A stretch of DNA of 31,211 nucleotides, taken from positions 1 through 31,211 of the forward strand of contig URMC01000011.1 in assembly GCA_900548735.1 (NCBI GenBank), written 5' to 3'. A program made the translations under genes and the position numbers. Below the pieces are notes generated by a model. The model worked only from the letters and a program-made list of their open reading frames with translations, was not told the origin of the DNA and searched no databases. This document shows, in pieces, positions 8,310 to 14,876 of the stretch (positions are counted from its first letter, which is position 1; each line of letters starts with the position of its first letter). Source of the stretch: an uncultured Eubacteriales bacterium (lineage in GTDB: Bacteria > Bacillota > Clostridia > Oscillospirales > CAG-272).

Positions 8310-8813
8310 ATGGTAGATGCAATCAAAACATTTTTTGCAGACACACTCGGCGCCCACTTGGGGGTGCTGATCTGTGCGATGTTCCCGATTATCGAATTGC
8401 GCGGGGCAATTCCGCTTGGCGCGTTTTTGGAACTTCCGTGGTGGCAGAACTACCTGCTGGCGGTGCTCGGCAATATGATCCCGGTGCCGTTTATCCTGCT
8501 GTTTATTCAGAAGATTATCGGTTGGATGCAGAAATCCCGTGTGAAATTCTTTGCCAAAATCGGCGATTGGCTGATGAAAAAGGCAGAGAAAAACCGTGGC
8601 AAGATTGAAAAGTTTTCCTTTTGGGGCGTGGCGCTGTTTGTGGCGATCCCGCTGCCCGTGACCGGCGCGTGGACAGGCTCTCTTGTCGCCTCCGTGATCG
8701 GGATGAACCGTTGGAAAGCATTCTTTTCGGCGCTGATCGGCGTGATGATTGCCGGCGTGATTATGACGCTGGCGTCCTACGGCGTGGTCAAGGCGTTTCA
8801 GATTTTTGAGTGA
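8310..8813 (+). CDS. Small multidrug export family membrane protein (COG2426-like)
   Basis: A 167-residue integral membrane protein. The N-terminal hydrophobic segment is followed by FPIIELRGAIPLGAFL, a hallmark of the COG2426 / Sm_multidrug_ex family. A second pair of membrane helices lies around WWQNYLLAVLGNMIPVPFILLFI, then a basic loop (MQKSRVKFFAKIGDWLMKKAEKNRGKIEK) and a C-terminal half with VAIPLPVTGAWTGSLVASVIG. The family name comes from a historical annotation and the transported substrate is not established. A weak AAAGGG site precedes the ATG. It has its own promoter overlapping the end of ribU, so a functional link to riboflavin uptake is not implied. Confidence 0.85.
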   Translation: MVDAIKTFFADTLGAHLGVLICAMFPIIELRGAIPLGAFLELPWWQNYLLAVLGNMIPVPFILLFIQKIIGWMQKSRVKFFAKIGDWLMKKAEKNRGKIEKFSFWGVALFVAIPLPVTGAWTGSLVASVIGMNRWKAFFSALIGVMIAGVIMTLASYGVVKAFQIFE

Positions 8814-8817
8814 GCCG

Positions 8818-8852
8818 GAGGCTGTTAAAAATTAGATGTTTTTAACAGCCTC
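8818..8852 (+). terminator. 14-bp stem-loop after the membrane protein gene
   Basis: GAGGCTGTTAAAAA (8818-8831) pairs perfectly with TTTTTAACAGCCTC (8839-8852) around a 7-base loop, five bases after the stop codon. The T-run is in the loop-proximal part of the stem rather than after it, so this is an atypical terminator and possibly an RNA-stability element. Confidence 0.45.
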
Positions 8853-8853
8853 T

Positions 8854-8883
8854 CAAAATGCCGGTCGGGAACCCGGCGTTTTG
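8854..8883 (+). terminator. Second stem-loop in tandem, probable 3'-end element
   Basis: CAAAATGCCGG (8854-8864) pairs with CCGGCGTTTTG (8873-8883), 11 pairs with one G-T, loop TCGGGAAC. It directly abuts the preceding hairpin. A T-rich stretch (around 8892-8907) follows at a distance. No gene was seen between here and metK; the open frame across this region is judged spurious. Confidence 0.4.
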
Positions 8884-8996
8884 GATGCGATCTTTGTCGT
8901 TTTTGCCTCCTGTGTTTTGGTTTTTTCGATTTTTCAGTGGCAAAACGGCGGCTTCTGTGCTTTTCGCCGATTTTCCGTAGATATTTGCAGACCCCC

Positions 8997-9025
8997 TTGC
9001 AATGAGGGGAAAAATGTGATATACT
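8997..9025 (+). promoter_or_regulatory. Sigma-A promoter of the SAM riboswitch-metK unit
   Basis: TTGCAA (8997-9002) and TATACT (9020-9025), spacer 17 bases. The predicted start is near 9032, just ahead of riboswitch helix P1. Confidence 0.75.
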
Positions 9026-9033
9026 AAATCCGC

Positions 9034-9115
9034 ATCATCAAGAGTAGGCGAGGGACTGTGCCCGATGAACCTACAGCAACCTGCCGCGGCAAGGTGCTAA
9101 ATCCTGGGAGATGAT
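9034..9115 (+). promoter_or_regulatory. SAM-I (S-box) riboswitch aptamer
   Basis: Conserved S-box elements are present in order: ATCAAGAG, the GAGGGACTG..GCCCGATGAA segment, CAGCAACCTGCC, and AAGGTGCTAAATCCTG. P1 pairs ATCATC (9034-9039) with GATGAT (9110-9115). It sits between a promoter and a terminator upstream of metK, the classic arrangement in which S-adenosylmethionine shuts off its own synthesis. Confidence 0.96.
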
Positions 9116-9129
9116 TACACGGTTTGTCG

Positions 9130-9158
9130 TCCCCTCGCCGCGAGGGGATTTTTCTTTT
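9130..9158 (+). terminator. Attenuator terminator of the SAM-I riboswitch
   Basis: TCCCCTCG (9130-9137) and CGAGGGGA (9141-9148) form a perfect 8-bp stem with loop CCG, followed by TTTTTCTTTT. P1's 3' strand GATGAT (9110-9115) can alternatively pair with GTCGTC (9126-9131, two G-T pairs), which would invade the terminator stem when no SAM is bound. Confidence 0.92.
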
Positions 9159-9168
9159 GGAGGGAAAT

Positions 9169-10359
9169 ATGGAACACAAAAAAATGTTATTCACATCCGA
9201 ATCGGTGACCGAGGGTCACCCCGACAAGATCTGCGACAAGATTTCCGACGCGATTCTGGACGCACTGCTGGCAGAGGATCCGATGTCCCGCGTGGCGTGC
9301 GAAACCTTCTGCACCACCGGTCTTGTGACCGTGATGGGGGAGATCACCACCAAAGCGTACGTGGATATTCAGCATATCGTGCGCGAGACCGTGCGCGAGA
9401 TCGGCTATGACCGCGCCAAATACGGCTTTGACTGCGACAGCTGCGCCGTGATCAGCTCTATCCACGAGCAGTCGCCCGATATCGCCCTTGGCGTGGACAA
9501 GTCCTTAGAGGCAAAAGAGGGCACGATTTCGGACGATCTGGACACCGGCGCCGGGGATCAGGGCATGATGTTCGGTTACGCCTGCAATGAGACCGAGGAG
9601 CTGATGCCCCTGCCGATTTCGCTGGCGCACAAACTGGCGCGGCGCCTGACCGAGGTGCGCAAGAGCGGCTTACTCACTTACCTGCGCCCGGACGGGAAAA
9701 CGCAGGTGACCGTGGAGTATGAGGACGGCAAGCCCGTCCGCGTGGATACGGTAGTCATCTCCACTCAGCACGCGCCGGAGATCAGCGTGGCGACCATCCG
9801 GGAGGATATGATCCGCGAGGTCATTATCCCCGTCATTCCGGAAAATCTTCTCGATCAGAACACGAAGATTTACGTCAACCCCACCGGGCGCTTTGTGGTG
9901 GGCGGCCCCGCCGGTGATACCGGTCTTACCGGGCGTAAAATCATTGTGGATACCTACGGCGGCTATGCCCGCCACGGCGGCGGCGCATTTTCGGGCAAAG
10001 ACCCGACCAAGGTAGACCGTTCCGCCTGCTATGCCGCGCGGTATATCGCCAAAAACGTGGTGGCGGCAGGTCTTGCCGACCGTTGCGAGGTCGAGGTGGC
10101 ATACGCCATCGGTGTGGCGCGCCCCGTGTCTGTGATGATTGATACGTTCGGCACCGGTAAAGTGTCGGAGGAGGCGATCTCCACCGCCGTGCAGAAGTAT
10201 TTTGACCTGCGCCCCGCGGCGATCATCAAACGCTTTGACCTGCGCCGCCCGATTTACGCGCAGGTGGCGGCATACGGCCATATGGGCAGGGAAGACCTGA
10301 ATCTGCCGTGGGAGAAACGCGATCTTGCGCCCCTGCTTGCCAAGGAACTGCTGAAATAA
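9169..10359 (+). CDS. metK: S-adenosylmethionine synthetase
   Basis: A 396-residue enzyme forming S-adenosylmethionine from methionine and ATP. The N-terminus reads FTSESVTEGHPDKICDKISD, with the conserved His and Asp of the ATP/Mg site. GAGDQGMMFGYA starts at residue 127, and GGGAFSGKDPTKVDRSA is the P-loop-like signature. The protein is full length and ends PLLAKELLK. The ATG at 9169 follows TGGAGGG; the longer frame starting in the leader at 9124 would run through the terminator and is rejected. It is monocistronic under the SAM-I riboswitch, though a hairpin and the next gene follow closely. Confidence 0.99.
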   Translation: MEHKKMLFTSESVTEGHPDKICDKISDAILDALLAEDPMSRVACETFCTTGLVTVMGEITTKAYVDIQHIVRETVREIGYDRAKYGFDCDSCAVISSIHEQSPDIALGVDKSLEAKEGTISDDLDTGAGDQGMMFGYACNETEELMPLPISLAHKLARRLTEVRKSGLLTYLRPDGKTQVTVEYEDGKPVRVDTVVISTQHAPEISVATIREDMIREVIIPVIPENLLDQNTKIYVNPTGRFVVGGPAGDTGLTGRKIIVDTYGGYARHGGGAFSGKDPTKVDRSACYAARYIAKNVVAAGLADRCEVEVAYAIGVARPVSVMIDTFGTGKVSEEAISTAVQKYFDLRPAAIIKRFDLRRPIYAQVAAYGHMGREDLNLPWEKRDLAPLLAKELLK

Positions 10360-10383
10360 AAGCGCCCCGCGCGGCACGGAATA

Positions 10384-10441
10384 ATCGCCCCCTTTTTGAC
10401 CGTGCGGCAGACCGCCGCATACACTCCGAAAAGGGGGTGAT
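10384..10441 (+). other. Long stem-loop enclosing the ribosome binding site of the next gene
   Basis: Arms 10384-10396 and 10429-10441 form a 13-bp stem (one G-T), and an inner TGCGGC/GCCGCA stem (10403-10408 with 10414-10419) caps it. The 3' arm contains AAGGGGGTG, the ribosome binding site of the gene at 10448. It could be a weak metK terminator or a translational control structure. There is no trailing T-run beyond TTGTTT. Confidence 0.5.
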
Positions 10442-10447
10442 TGTTTG

Positions 10448-10741
10448 ATGTTTGCTCTGATTGCGGATCTGTGCATTGCCGTATTTGCCGTGTTCGGGTT
10501 TTACGCGGCGTTGCGGCTTCTTGTCGCGTTCTTCGCGTCTCCCGCCAACCTGTCGGTGGCGCTGGAGATCCGCTCCGCCGAGGATGCCGAAAACATTGAC
10601 TGCCTTTTGTCGGCGGCAAGAGAAAACTTTTATCTGCGCCGCGGAGACGCGCTGGTGGTGTTGCTGGACGCCGCGCTTTCCGAAGACGCGGAACTGATGG
10701 AAAAACTGAAAAAAAGGAACGCAACGATTCATTTTGTATAA
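10448..10741 (+). CDS. Small single-pass membrane protein of unknown function
   Basis: A 97-residue protein I do not recognise as a named family. Residues 2-30 are strongly hydrophobic (FALIADLCIAVFAVFGFYAA) and probably form one membrane helix. The rest is soluble, ending in a patch around DALVVLLDAALSEDAELMEKLKKRN, which looks like a small alpha/beta fold with the C-terminus in the cytoplasm. The ATG at 10448 lies 8 bases after AAGGGGGTGA; a TTG one codon earlier is possible. The gene ends 18 bases before recD2 and is probably cotranscribed with it. The real-gene call rests on spacing, the ribosome binding site and coding-like composition rather than homology. A membrane-anchoring role would be speculation. 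Confidence 0.7.
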   Translation: MFALIADLCIAVFAVFGFYAALRLLVAFFASPANLSVALEIRSAEDAENIDCLLSAARENFYLRRGDALVVLLDAALSEDAELMEKLKKRNATIHFV

Positions 10742-10759
10742 AAAGGAGGTGCTGAAATC

Positions 10760-12994
10760 ATGCCGCAGGACATCAAAAACGAGCCGGAAACGCTGAAAGG
10801 CAGCGTAGAGGGCGTCATTTATGCCAATGAGGAGACCGGCTATACCATTCTTGATTTCGGCACCGATAAAAACGAGCTGGTCACCGTGGTCGGCACTCTG
10901 CCGTATGTGGCGGAGGGGGATGAGCTGACCGTAATCGGCAGATGGGTACATAACCCGAAATACGGGCGGCAGTTTAAGGCGGAGCAGTTTGAAAAACGTC
11001 TCCCCTCGGACGCGTCCGCAATTTTGCGTTACCTTTCTTCCGGCGCCATCAAAGGGCTGGGACCCAAAAAAGCCGCCCGCATTGTGGAGCGGTATGGCGA
11101 GGAGACCTTTGACGTGATGGAAAACCACCCGGAGTGGCTGACCGACATCCCGGGGATCAGCCGCAAAATGGCACTCGGCTTTGCGGAGGAATTTGCCAAA
11201 CAGGCGGGCGTGCGCTCTGCCATGCTGTTTTTCCGCACTTGGTTCGGCTCGGCGCTGACGGTACGCATCTATAAGGAGTGGGGCACCCGCGCTGTGGAAA
11301 TCGCCAAAAAGAACCCTTACGCGCTGTGTGAGATTGAGGGGATCGGTTTTGAAAAAGCGGATACGGTAGCCGCCGACATCGACTTTGACCGCAACAGCAT
11401 GGAGCGCGTGAAAAGCGGCGTGCTGTATTTGCTTCGCTTCAATGCCACCGCAAACGGGCATACGTGCCTGCCGGAGGAACTTTTGTACCCCGCGGCGATA
11501 AAACTCTTGGGCACCACCGAAGAACTGGCACACGGCGCCGTTTCGGCGCTCCTGCAGGAGGACAAGCTGCGGCAGATGCGCGTGCGCACCGAAAAGGGCG
11601 AAACGCTGTATCTCTTTGACCGCCGGTACTATGACGAGGAAAAGACCATTGCCGCGCGCCTGATCGCCATTGACCGCGCCGCCGTTTCTATGGCGGTGGA
11701 TGATATCAATGCCTTTATCGCAAGGGAGGAGCGCGGCGGGCAGATTGCCTATGCACAGTTGCAGAAGACCGCGATTGCCGGCGCGCTGGAAAGCGGCGTG
11801 ATGATTCTCACGGGCGGCCCCGGTACGGGCAAAACCACCGTGGTGCGGGCGCTGTTGCACATCTTTTCGAGTATGGGACTGCGCACGGCGCTGGCGGCGC
11901 CGACCGGGCGCGCGGCAAAACGCCTTTCGGAGGCAACCAGCCATGAGGCAAAGACCGTGCACCGATTGCTGGAAATGTCCTATTCGGACGGTAACCGCGC
12001 CGAGTTTGCGAGAAACGAGGAAAACCGGCTGGATGAGGACGTTGTGATTGTGGACGAGACTTCTATGTTGGACGTGCCCCTGACCGCGGCGCTGGTGCGG
12101 GCGATCAAACCCGGTGCCAAACTGATTTTCATCGGGGACGCGGATCAGTTACCGTCCGTCGGACCCGGAAACGTGCTGCACGATCTCATCCGCTCCGCGC
12201 GGTTTACCACCGTGGAATTAAACGAAATTTTCCGTCAGGCCAAAAACAGTCTGATCGTGACCAACGCCCACGCCATCAATCACGGGCAAATGCCGGAACT
12301 TTTTGCCAAGGATAATGACTTTTTCTTCCTCCGGCGCGAGAACGACCGCGACATCGCGCTGACGGTGGCGGACTTGTGCCGCAACCGCCTGCCCAAAACC
12401 TACGGCTCCGGGATCGTGAACGATATTCAGGTCATCTCTCCCTCCCGCAAAGGGGAGGCGGGGACAGAGAATCTCAACTGCCTTCTGCAATCCACCCTCA
12501 ATCCGCCCGCACCCGGCAAACGGGAGCACAAGGTGCGTGACACCGTGTTCCGCGAGGGTGACCGCGTGATGCAGATCCGCAATAATTATGACCTGGAGTG
12601 GGAGCGCTACAACGAAAGCGGCGTAGGTGTTTTCAATGGGGATATCGGCGTGATCTCGGAGGTGAAGCCGAACGCAGGGCAGGTAGTGGTGCTGTTTGAC
12701 GAGCGCCGCGTGGTGTACGATTTTACGGGGCTGGACGAGCTGGAACTGGCATACGCCGTGACCGTACACAAAAGCCAGGGCAGTGAATATCCGGTGGTGA
12801 TTCTGCCGCTGTATGACGCGCCCCCGATGCTGCTGGCGCGCAACCTGCTTTATACCGCGGTTACGCGGGCGCAGAGAATGGTGATTCTGGTGGGTAAGGA
12901 GTCGGTCGCGCGCCGCATGGTGGAGAACAACCGCGAGGCACGGCGTTTCACCGGGCTTTGTGCGCGGCTGTTTGATAAGGATCAGGCAAGATGA
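10760..12994 (+). CDS. recD2: RecD2-type ATP-dependent DNA helicase
   Basis: A 744-residue superfamily 1B 5'-3' helicase of the kind found in bacteria lacking RecBC, involved in DNA repair and replication stress. The N-terminal domain (about residues 11-80, LKGSVEGVIYANEETGYT) is followed by helix-hairpin-helix-like segments (IKGLGPKKAARIVERYG; LTDIPGISRKMALGFAE). Walker A GGPGTGKTT is at residues 352-360, Walker B is in VVIVDETSMLD, and the C-terminal motif is AYAVTVHKSQGSEYP. Length and order fit RecD2. An AAAGGAGGTG site precedes the ATG. It overlaps the ComF-family gene by 4 bases (ATGA), so translation is coupled. Confidence 0.97.
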   Translation: MPQDIKNEPETLKGSVEGVIYANEETGYTILDFGTDKNELVTVVGTLPYVAEGDELTVIGRWVHNPKYGRQFKAEQFEKRLPSDASAILRYLSSGAIKGLGPKKAARIVERYGEETFDVMENHPEWLTDIPGISRKMALGFAEEFAKQAGVRSAMLFFRTWFGSALTVRIYKEWGTRAVEIAKKNPYALCEIEGIGFEKADTVAADIDFDRNSMERVKSGVLYLLRFNATANGHTCLPEELLYPAAIKLLGTTEELAHGAVSALLQEDKLRQMRVRTEKGETLYLFDRRYYDEEKTIAARLIAIDRAAVSMAVDDINAFIAREERGGQIAYAQLQKTAIAGALESGVMILTGGPGTGKTTVVRALLHIFSSMGLRTALAAPTGRAAKRLSEATSHEAKTVHRLLEMSYSDGNRAEFARNEENRLDEDVVIVDETSMLDVPLTAALVRAIKPGAKLIFIGDADQLPSVGPGNVLHDLIRSARFTTVELNEIFRQAKNSLIVTNAHAINHGQMPELFAKDNDFFFLRRENDRDIALTVADLCRNRLPKTYGSGIVNDIQVISPSRKGEAGTENLNCLLQSTLNPPAPGKREHKVRDTVFREGDRVMQIRNNYDLEWERYNESGVGVFNGDIGVISEVKPNAGQVVVLFDERRVVYDFTGLDELELAYAVTVHKSQGSEYPVVILPLYDAPPMLLARNLLYTAVTRAQRMVILVGKESVARRMVENNREARRFTGLCARLFDKDQAR

Positions 12995-13752
12995 AACCGT
13001 CTTTTCTCAAAGCGTTGCTGTTTCCGCCCCGGTGCGCCGCCTGCCGCAAACTGATGCGCCCCGTGGAAAATGACGGACGGTTACCGGGCACCCTGTGCCC
13101 CGATTGCGCCGCCGCGTTTGAGGCGGCAACCCGCAAGGAGTGCCGGGAGTGTACTCTGCCTTTCTATCTTTGCCGGTGTGTGCCGGCGGCGATGCAAAAA
13201 GCAGGGGTAAGCGAGTATGTCAAGGTTGCACCGTATATGGCGGGCGGCGAGCCCCGCGTGCCGCGAAAATTGGTGCTGTTTATGAAAGACCACGCAAGGC
13301 GCGATGTGTTCGCCTTTGCGGCGGGCGAGCTGAAAGCGGGCGTCGCGGACGCACTGCGGCGTTCCGCCGCCCGCTATCAAAGGGACGCACAACCCCTGCC
13401 CGATACCGTGATCGCATATCTGCCGAGAGACCGCGGCACCGTGCGGGTGATGGGGCACGATCAGGCAAGGGAACTGGCAAAGGCGCTCTCCGCCGTGACG
13501 GGAATCCCGGTAAGAGCGGCGCTGACCCGCGTGCGGAAAACCGAAAAACAAAAGAATCTTAGCGCCAACGAGCGGATGGAAAATCTGCGGGGCGCGTTTG
13601 CGGCAAAGGATGTGCGCGGGCTGCGCGTGTTGCTGGTGGATGACGTGGTCACGACCGGTGCCGGGATGACAAACGCCGCCAAAACGCTTTATGATGCGGG
13701 CGCCGCCGAGGTGCTTGCCGTCTCGTTTGCCTATACCCCAAAACTGCATTGA
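12991..13752 (+). CDS. ComF family protein (zinc ribbon plus phosphoribosyltransferase-like domain)
   Basis: A 253-residue cytoplasmic protein. The N-terminus carries paired cysteines (CAAC from residue 15, CPDC, CREC, LCRC) fitting the double zinc ribbon of ComF proteins. The C-terminal half has a phosphoribosyltransferase fold with the PRPP-binding signature VLLVDDVVTTGAGM (Asp217-Asp218). The intermediate RVRKTEKQKNLSANERMENLRGAF matches the family block typically written R.T..Q..L....R..N...AF. ComF homologues take part in DNA uptake in competent species, but many non-competent Clostridia carry one, so competence cannot be concluded. The 4-base overlap with recD2 suggests a DNA-metabolism operon. 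No other com genes are present in the window. Confidence 0.93.
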   Translation: MKPSFLKALLFPPRCAACRKLMRPVENDGRLPGTLCPDCAAAFEAATRKECRECTLPFYLCRCVPAAMQKAGVSEYVKVAPYMAGGEPRVPRKLVLFMKDHARRDVFAFAAGELKAGVADALRRSAARYQRDAQPLPDTVIAYLPRDRGTVRVMGHDQARELAKALSAVTGIPVRAALTRVRKTEKQKNLSANERMENLRGAFAAKDVRGLRVLLVDDVVTTGAGMTNAAKTLYDAGAAEVLAVSFAYTPKLH

Positions 13753-13770
13753 GAAATTTTGCACACAGGG

Positions 13771-13799
13771 TTGTTTTTTTGAAAGACTTGTAGTATAAT
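13771..13799 (+). promoter_or_regulatory. Probable sigma-A promoter of the MreB-like gene
   Basis: TTGTTT (13771-13776) and a perfect TATAAT (13794-13799), spacer 17 bases. The -35 is weak, but the position 44 bases ahead of the start codon is suitable. Confidence 0.65.
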
Positions 13800-13842
13800 T
13801 AACATATATTGCTTATTACTGAAAAAAGAAAGGGGGAGCCGG

Positions 13843-14814
13843 ATGCTGCGTAAAGGGATCGGTCTTGACATCGGGACAACGCAAACCACCATCTGCACCG
13901 TGGACGAAGGGATTCTTTTGAAAGAGCCGTCGGTCATTGCCGTGGATGTGGATACCAATGAAGTGCTGGAAGCCGGAAACGCCGCGTTTGAAAAGCAGAA
14001 AGCCGCCCCCGATCATGTCAAGCTGGTGCAGTTTTCGTTTGACGACATGGTAAGGGCAAGCGGGTTCCTTACTGCGATGTTGCGCATTTTCCTCCGCCGT
14101 GCCATCGGCAGGTCGGCGCTTCGCCCCCGCGTGATGGTTTCCATCCCCTGTGATCTGACGGAGGCGCAGACCAACGCCCTGGAGGATGCAGTCCTTGCGG
14201 CGGGTGTGGCGCACGTTCACCTGTTGGAAGCACCGCTTTGCGCCGCTCTTGGCGTGGGGCTTGATTTTTCCTCCCCGGTGGGGCAGATGCTGGTACATAT
14301 CGGTGCCTCCCGCACCGAAGCGGCGATGATCTTTATCGGCGATATGGTCACTCATGTAACGGTGCCTGTGGGCGGCAACGCCTTCGACTCCGCGATTATG
14401 CGCTACCTGCGTGACCGGCACGGGCTGTTTGTCGGCAGACGCACGGCAGAGCAGGTCAAAATCCGCATCGGCAAGTTAATTCCGGATAAGGATAAAAAAC
14501 TGGAAGTGCGCGGGCGTTCCGTGGCAGACAGAAGCCCCCGGAGCGTAACGATCTGTGAGCCGGAAATGCTGGTGGCAATGAAAGACCCGATGATTGAAGT
14601 GTTGGACGCGGTGATGTCCGTGATTGAACTGACCGGACCCGACCTCAAAGCCGACATCGCCAAAAACGGTATCGTGCTGACGGGCAGCGGCGTGCTTGGC
14701 GGGATGGATCAGTTTTTGGCAGATGTGATCGGCGTGCGTGCCAAATGTGCCTCCAATGCGGCTACCGCCGCCGCGGAAGGCGCGGCAATCGCACTGGATC
14801 GGCTTGGAAAATAG
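13843..14814 (+). CDS. Divergent MreB/Mbl-like actin-family protein
   Basis: A 323-residue actin-fold protein related to the cell-shape proteins MreB and Mbl. Phosphate-1 motif GLDIGTTQT (residues 7-15) is conserved, as are RTAEQVKIRIG and the general MreB layout through to LTGSGVLGGMD. Nucleotide-site residues are altered. The phosphate-2 motif normally reading VVDIGGGTTE is LVHIGASRTE here (His152 replaces the Asp). The catalytic-loop Glu of MreB (TDVERRA) aligns with Gln109 (TEAQTNA), and LTGGG is LTGSG. These changes suggest weak or absent ATP hydrolysis. AAAGGGGGAG precedes the ATG, and an own promoter lies upstream. It stands alone, without mreC or mreD, so it is more likely a paralogue than the main MreB of the organism. 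Confidence 0.85.
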   Translation: MLRKGIGLDIGTTQTTICTVDEGILLKEPSVIAVDVDTNEVLEAGNAAFEKQKAAPDHVKLVQFSFDDMVRASGFLTAMLRIFLRRAIGRSALRPRVMVSIPCDLTEAQTNALEDAVLAAGVAHVHLLEAPLCAALGVGLDFSSPVGQMLVHIGASRTEAAMIFIGDMVTHVTVPVGGNAFDSAIMRYLRDRHGLFVGRRTAEQVKIRIGKLIPDKDKKLEVRGRSVADRSPRSVTICEPEMLVAMKDPMIEVLDAVMSVIELTGPDLKADIAKNGIVLTGSGVLGGMDQFLADVIGVRAKCASNAATAAAEGAAIALDRLGK

Positions 14815-14824
14815 CTTGCAGGCT

Positions 14825-14856
14825 AAGGGCGTGGCGGTTTACCCCCCGCCCTTTTG
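14825..14856 (+). terminator. Probable terminator after the MreB-like gene
   Basis: AAGGGCG (14825-14831) pairs with CGCCCTT (14847-14853), followed by TTGCTTT; further G-C pairs are possible inside the loop. The T-run is interrupted, so termination is probably partial. The pepD ribosome binding site begins a few bases later. Confidence 0.55.
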
Positions 14857-14876
14857 CTTTGAAAAGGAGAAAAATG

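Noticed and set aside
8836..9027. 63-codon plus-strand frame between the COG2426 gene and metK
   Set aside because: It starts inside a hairpin, has no ribosome binding site, and its end overlaps the metK promoter.
10226..11962. 578-codon minus-strand frame opposite metK, the small membrane protein and recD2
   Set aside because: It spans three plus-strand genes and their junctions, with Arg/Gln/His-rich composition and no domain; a shadow of codon bias.
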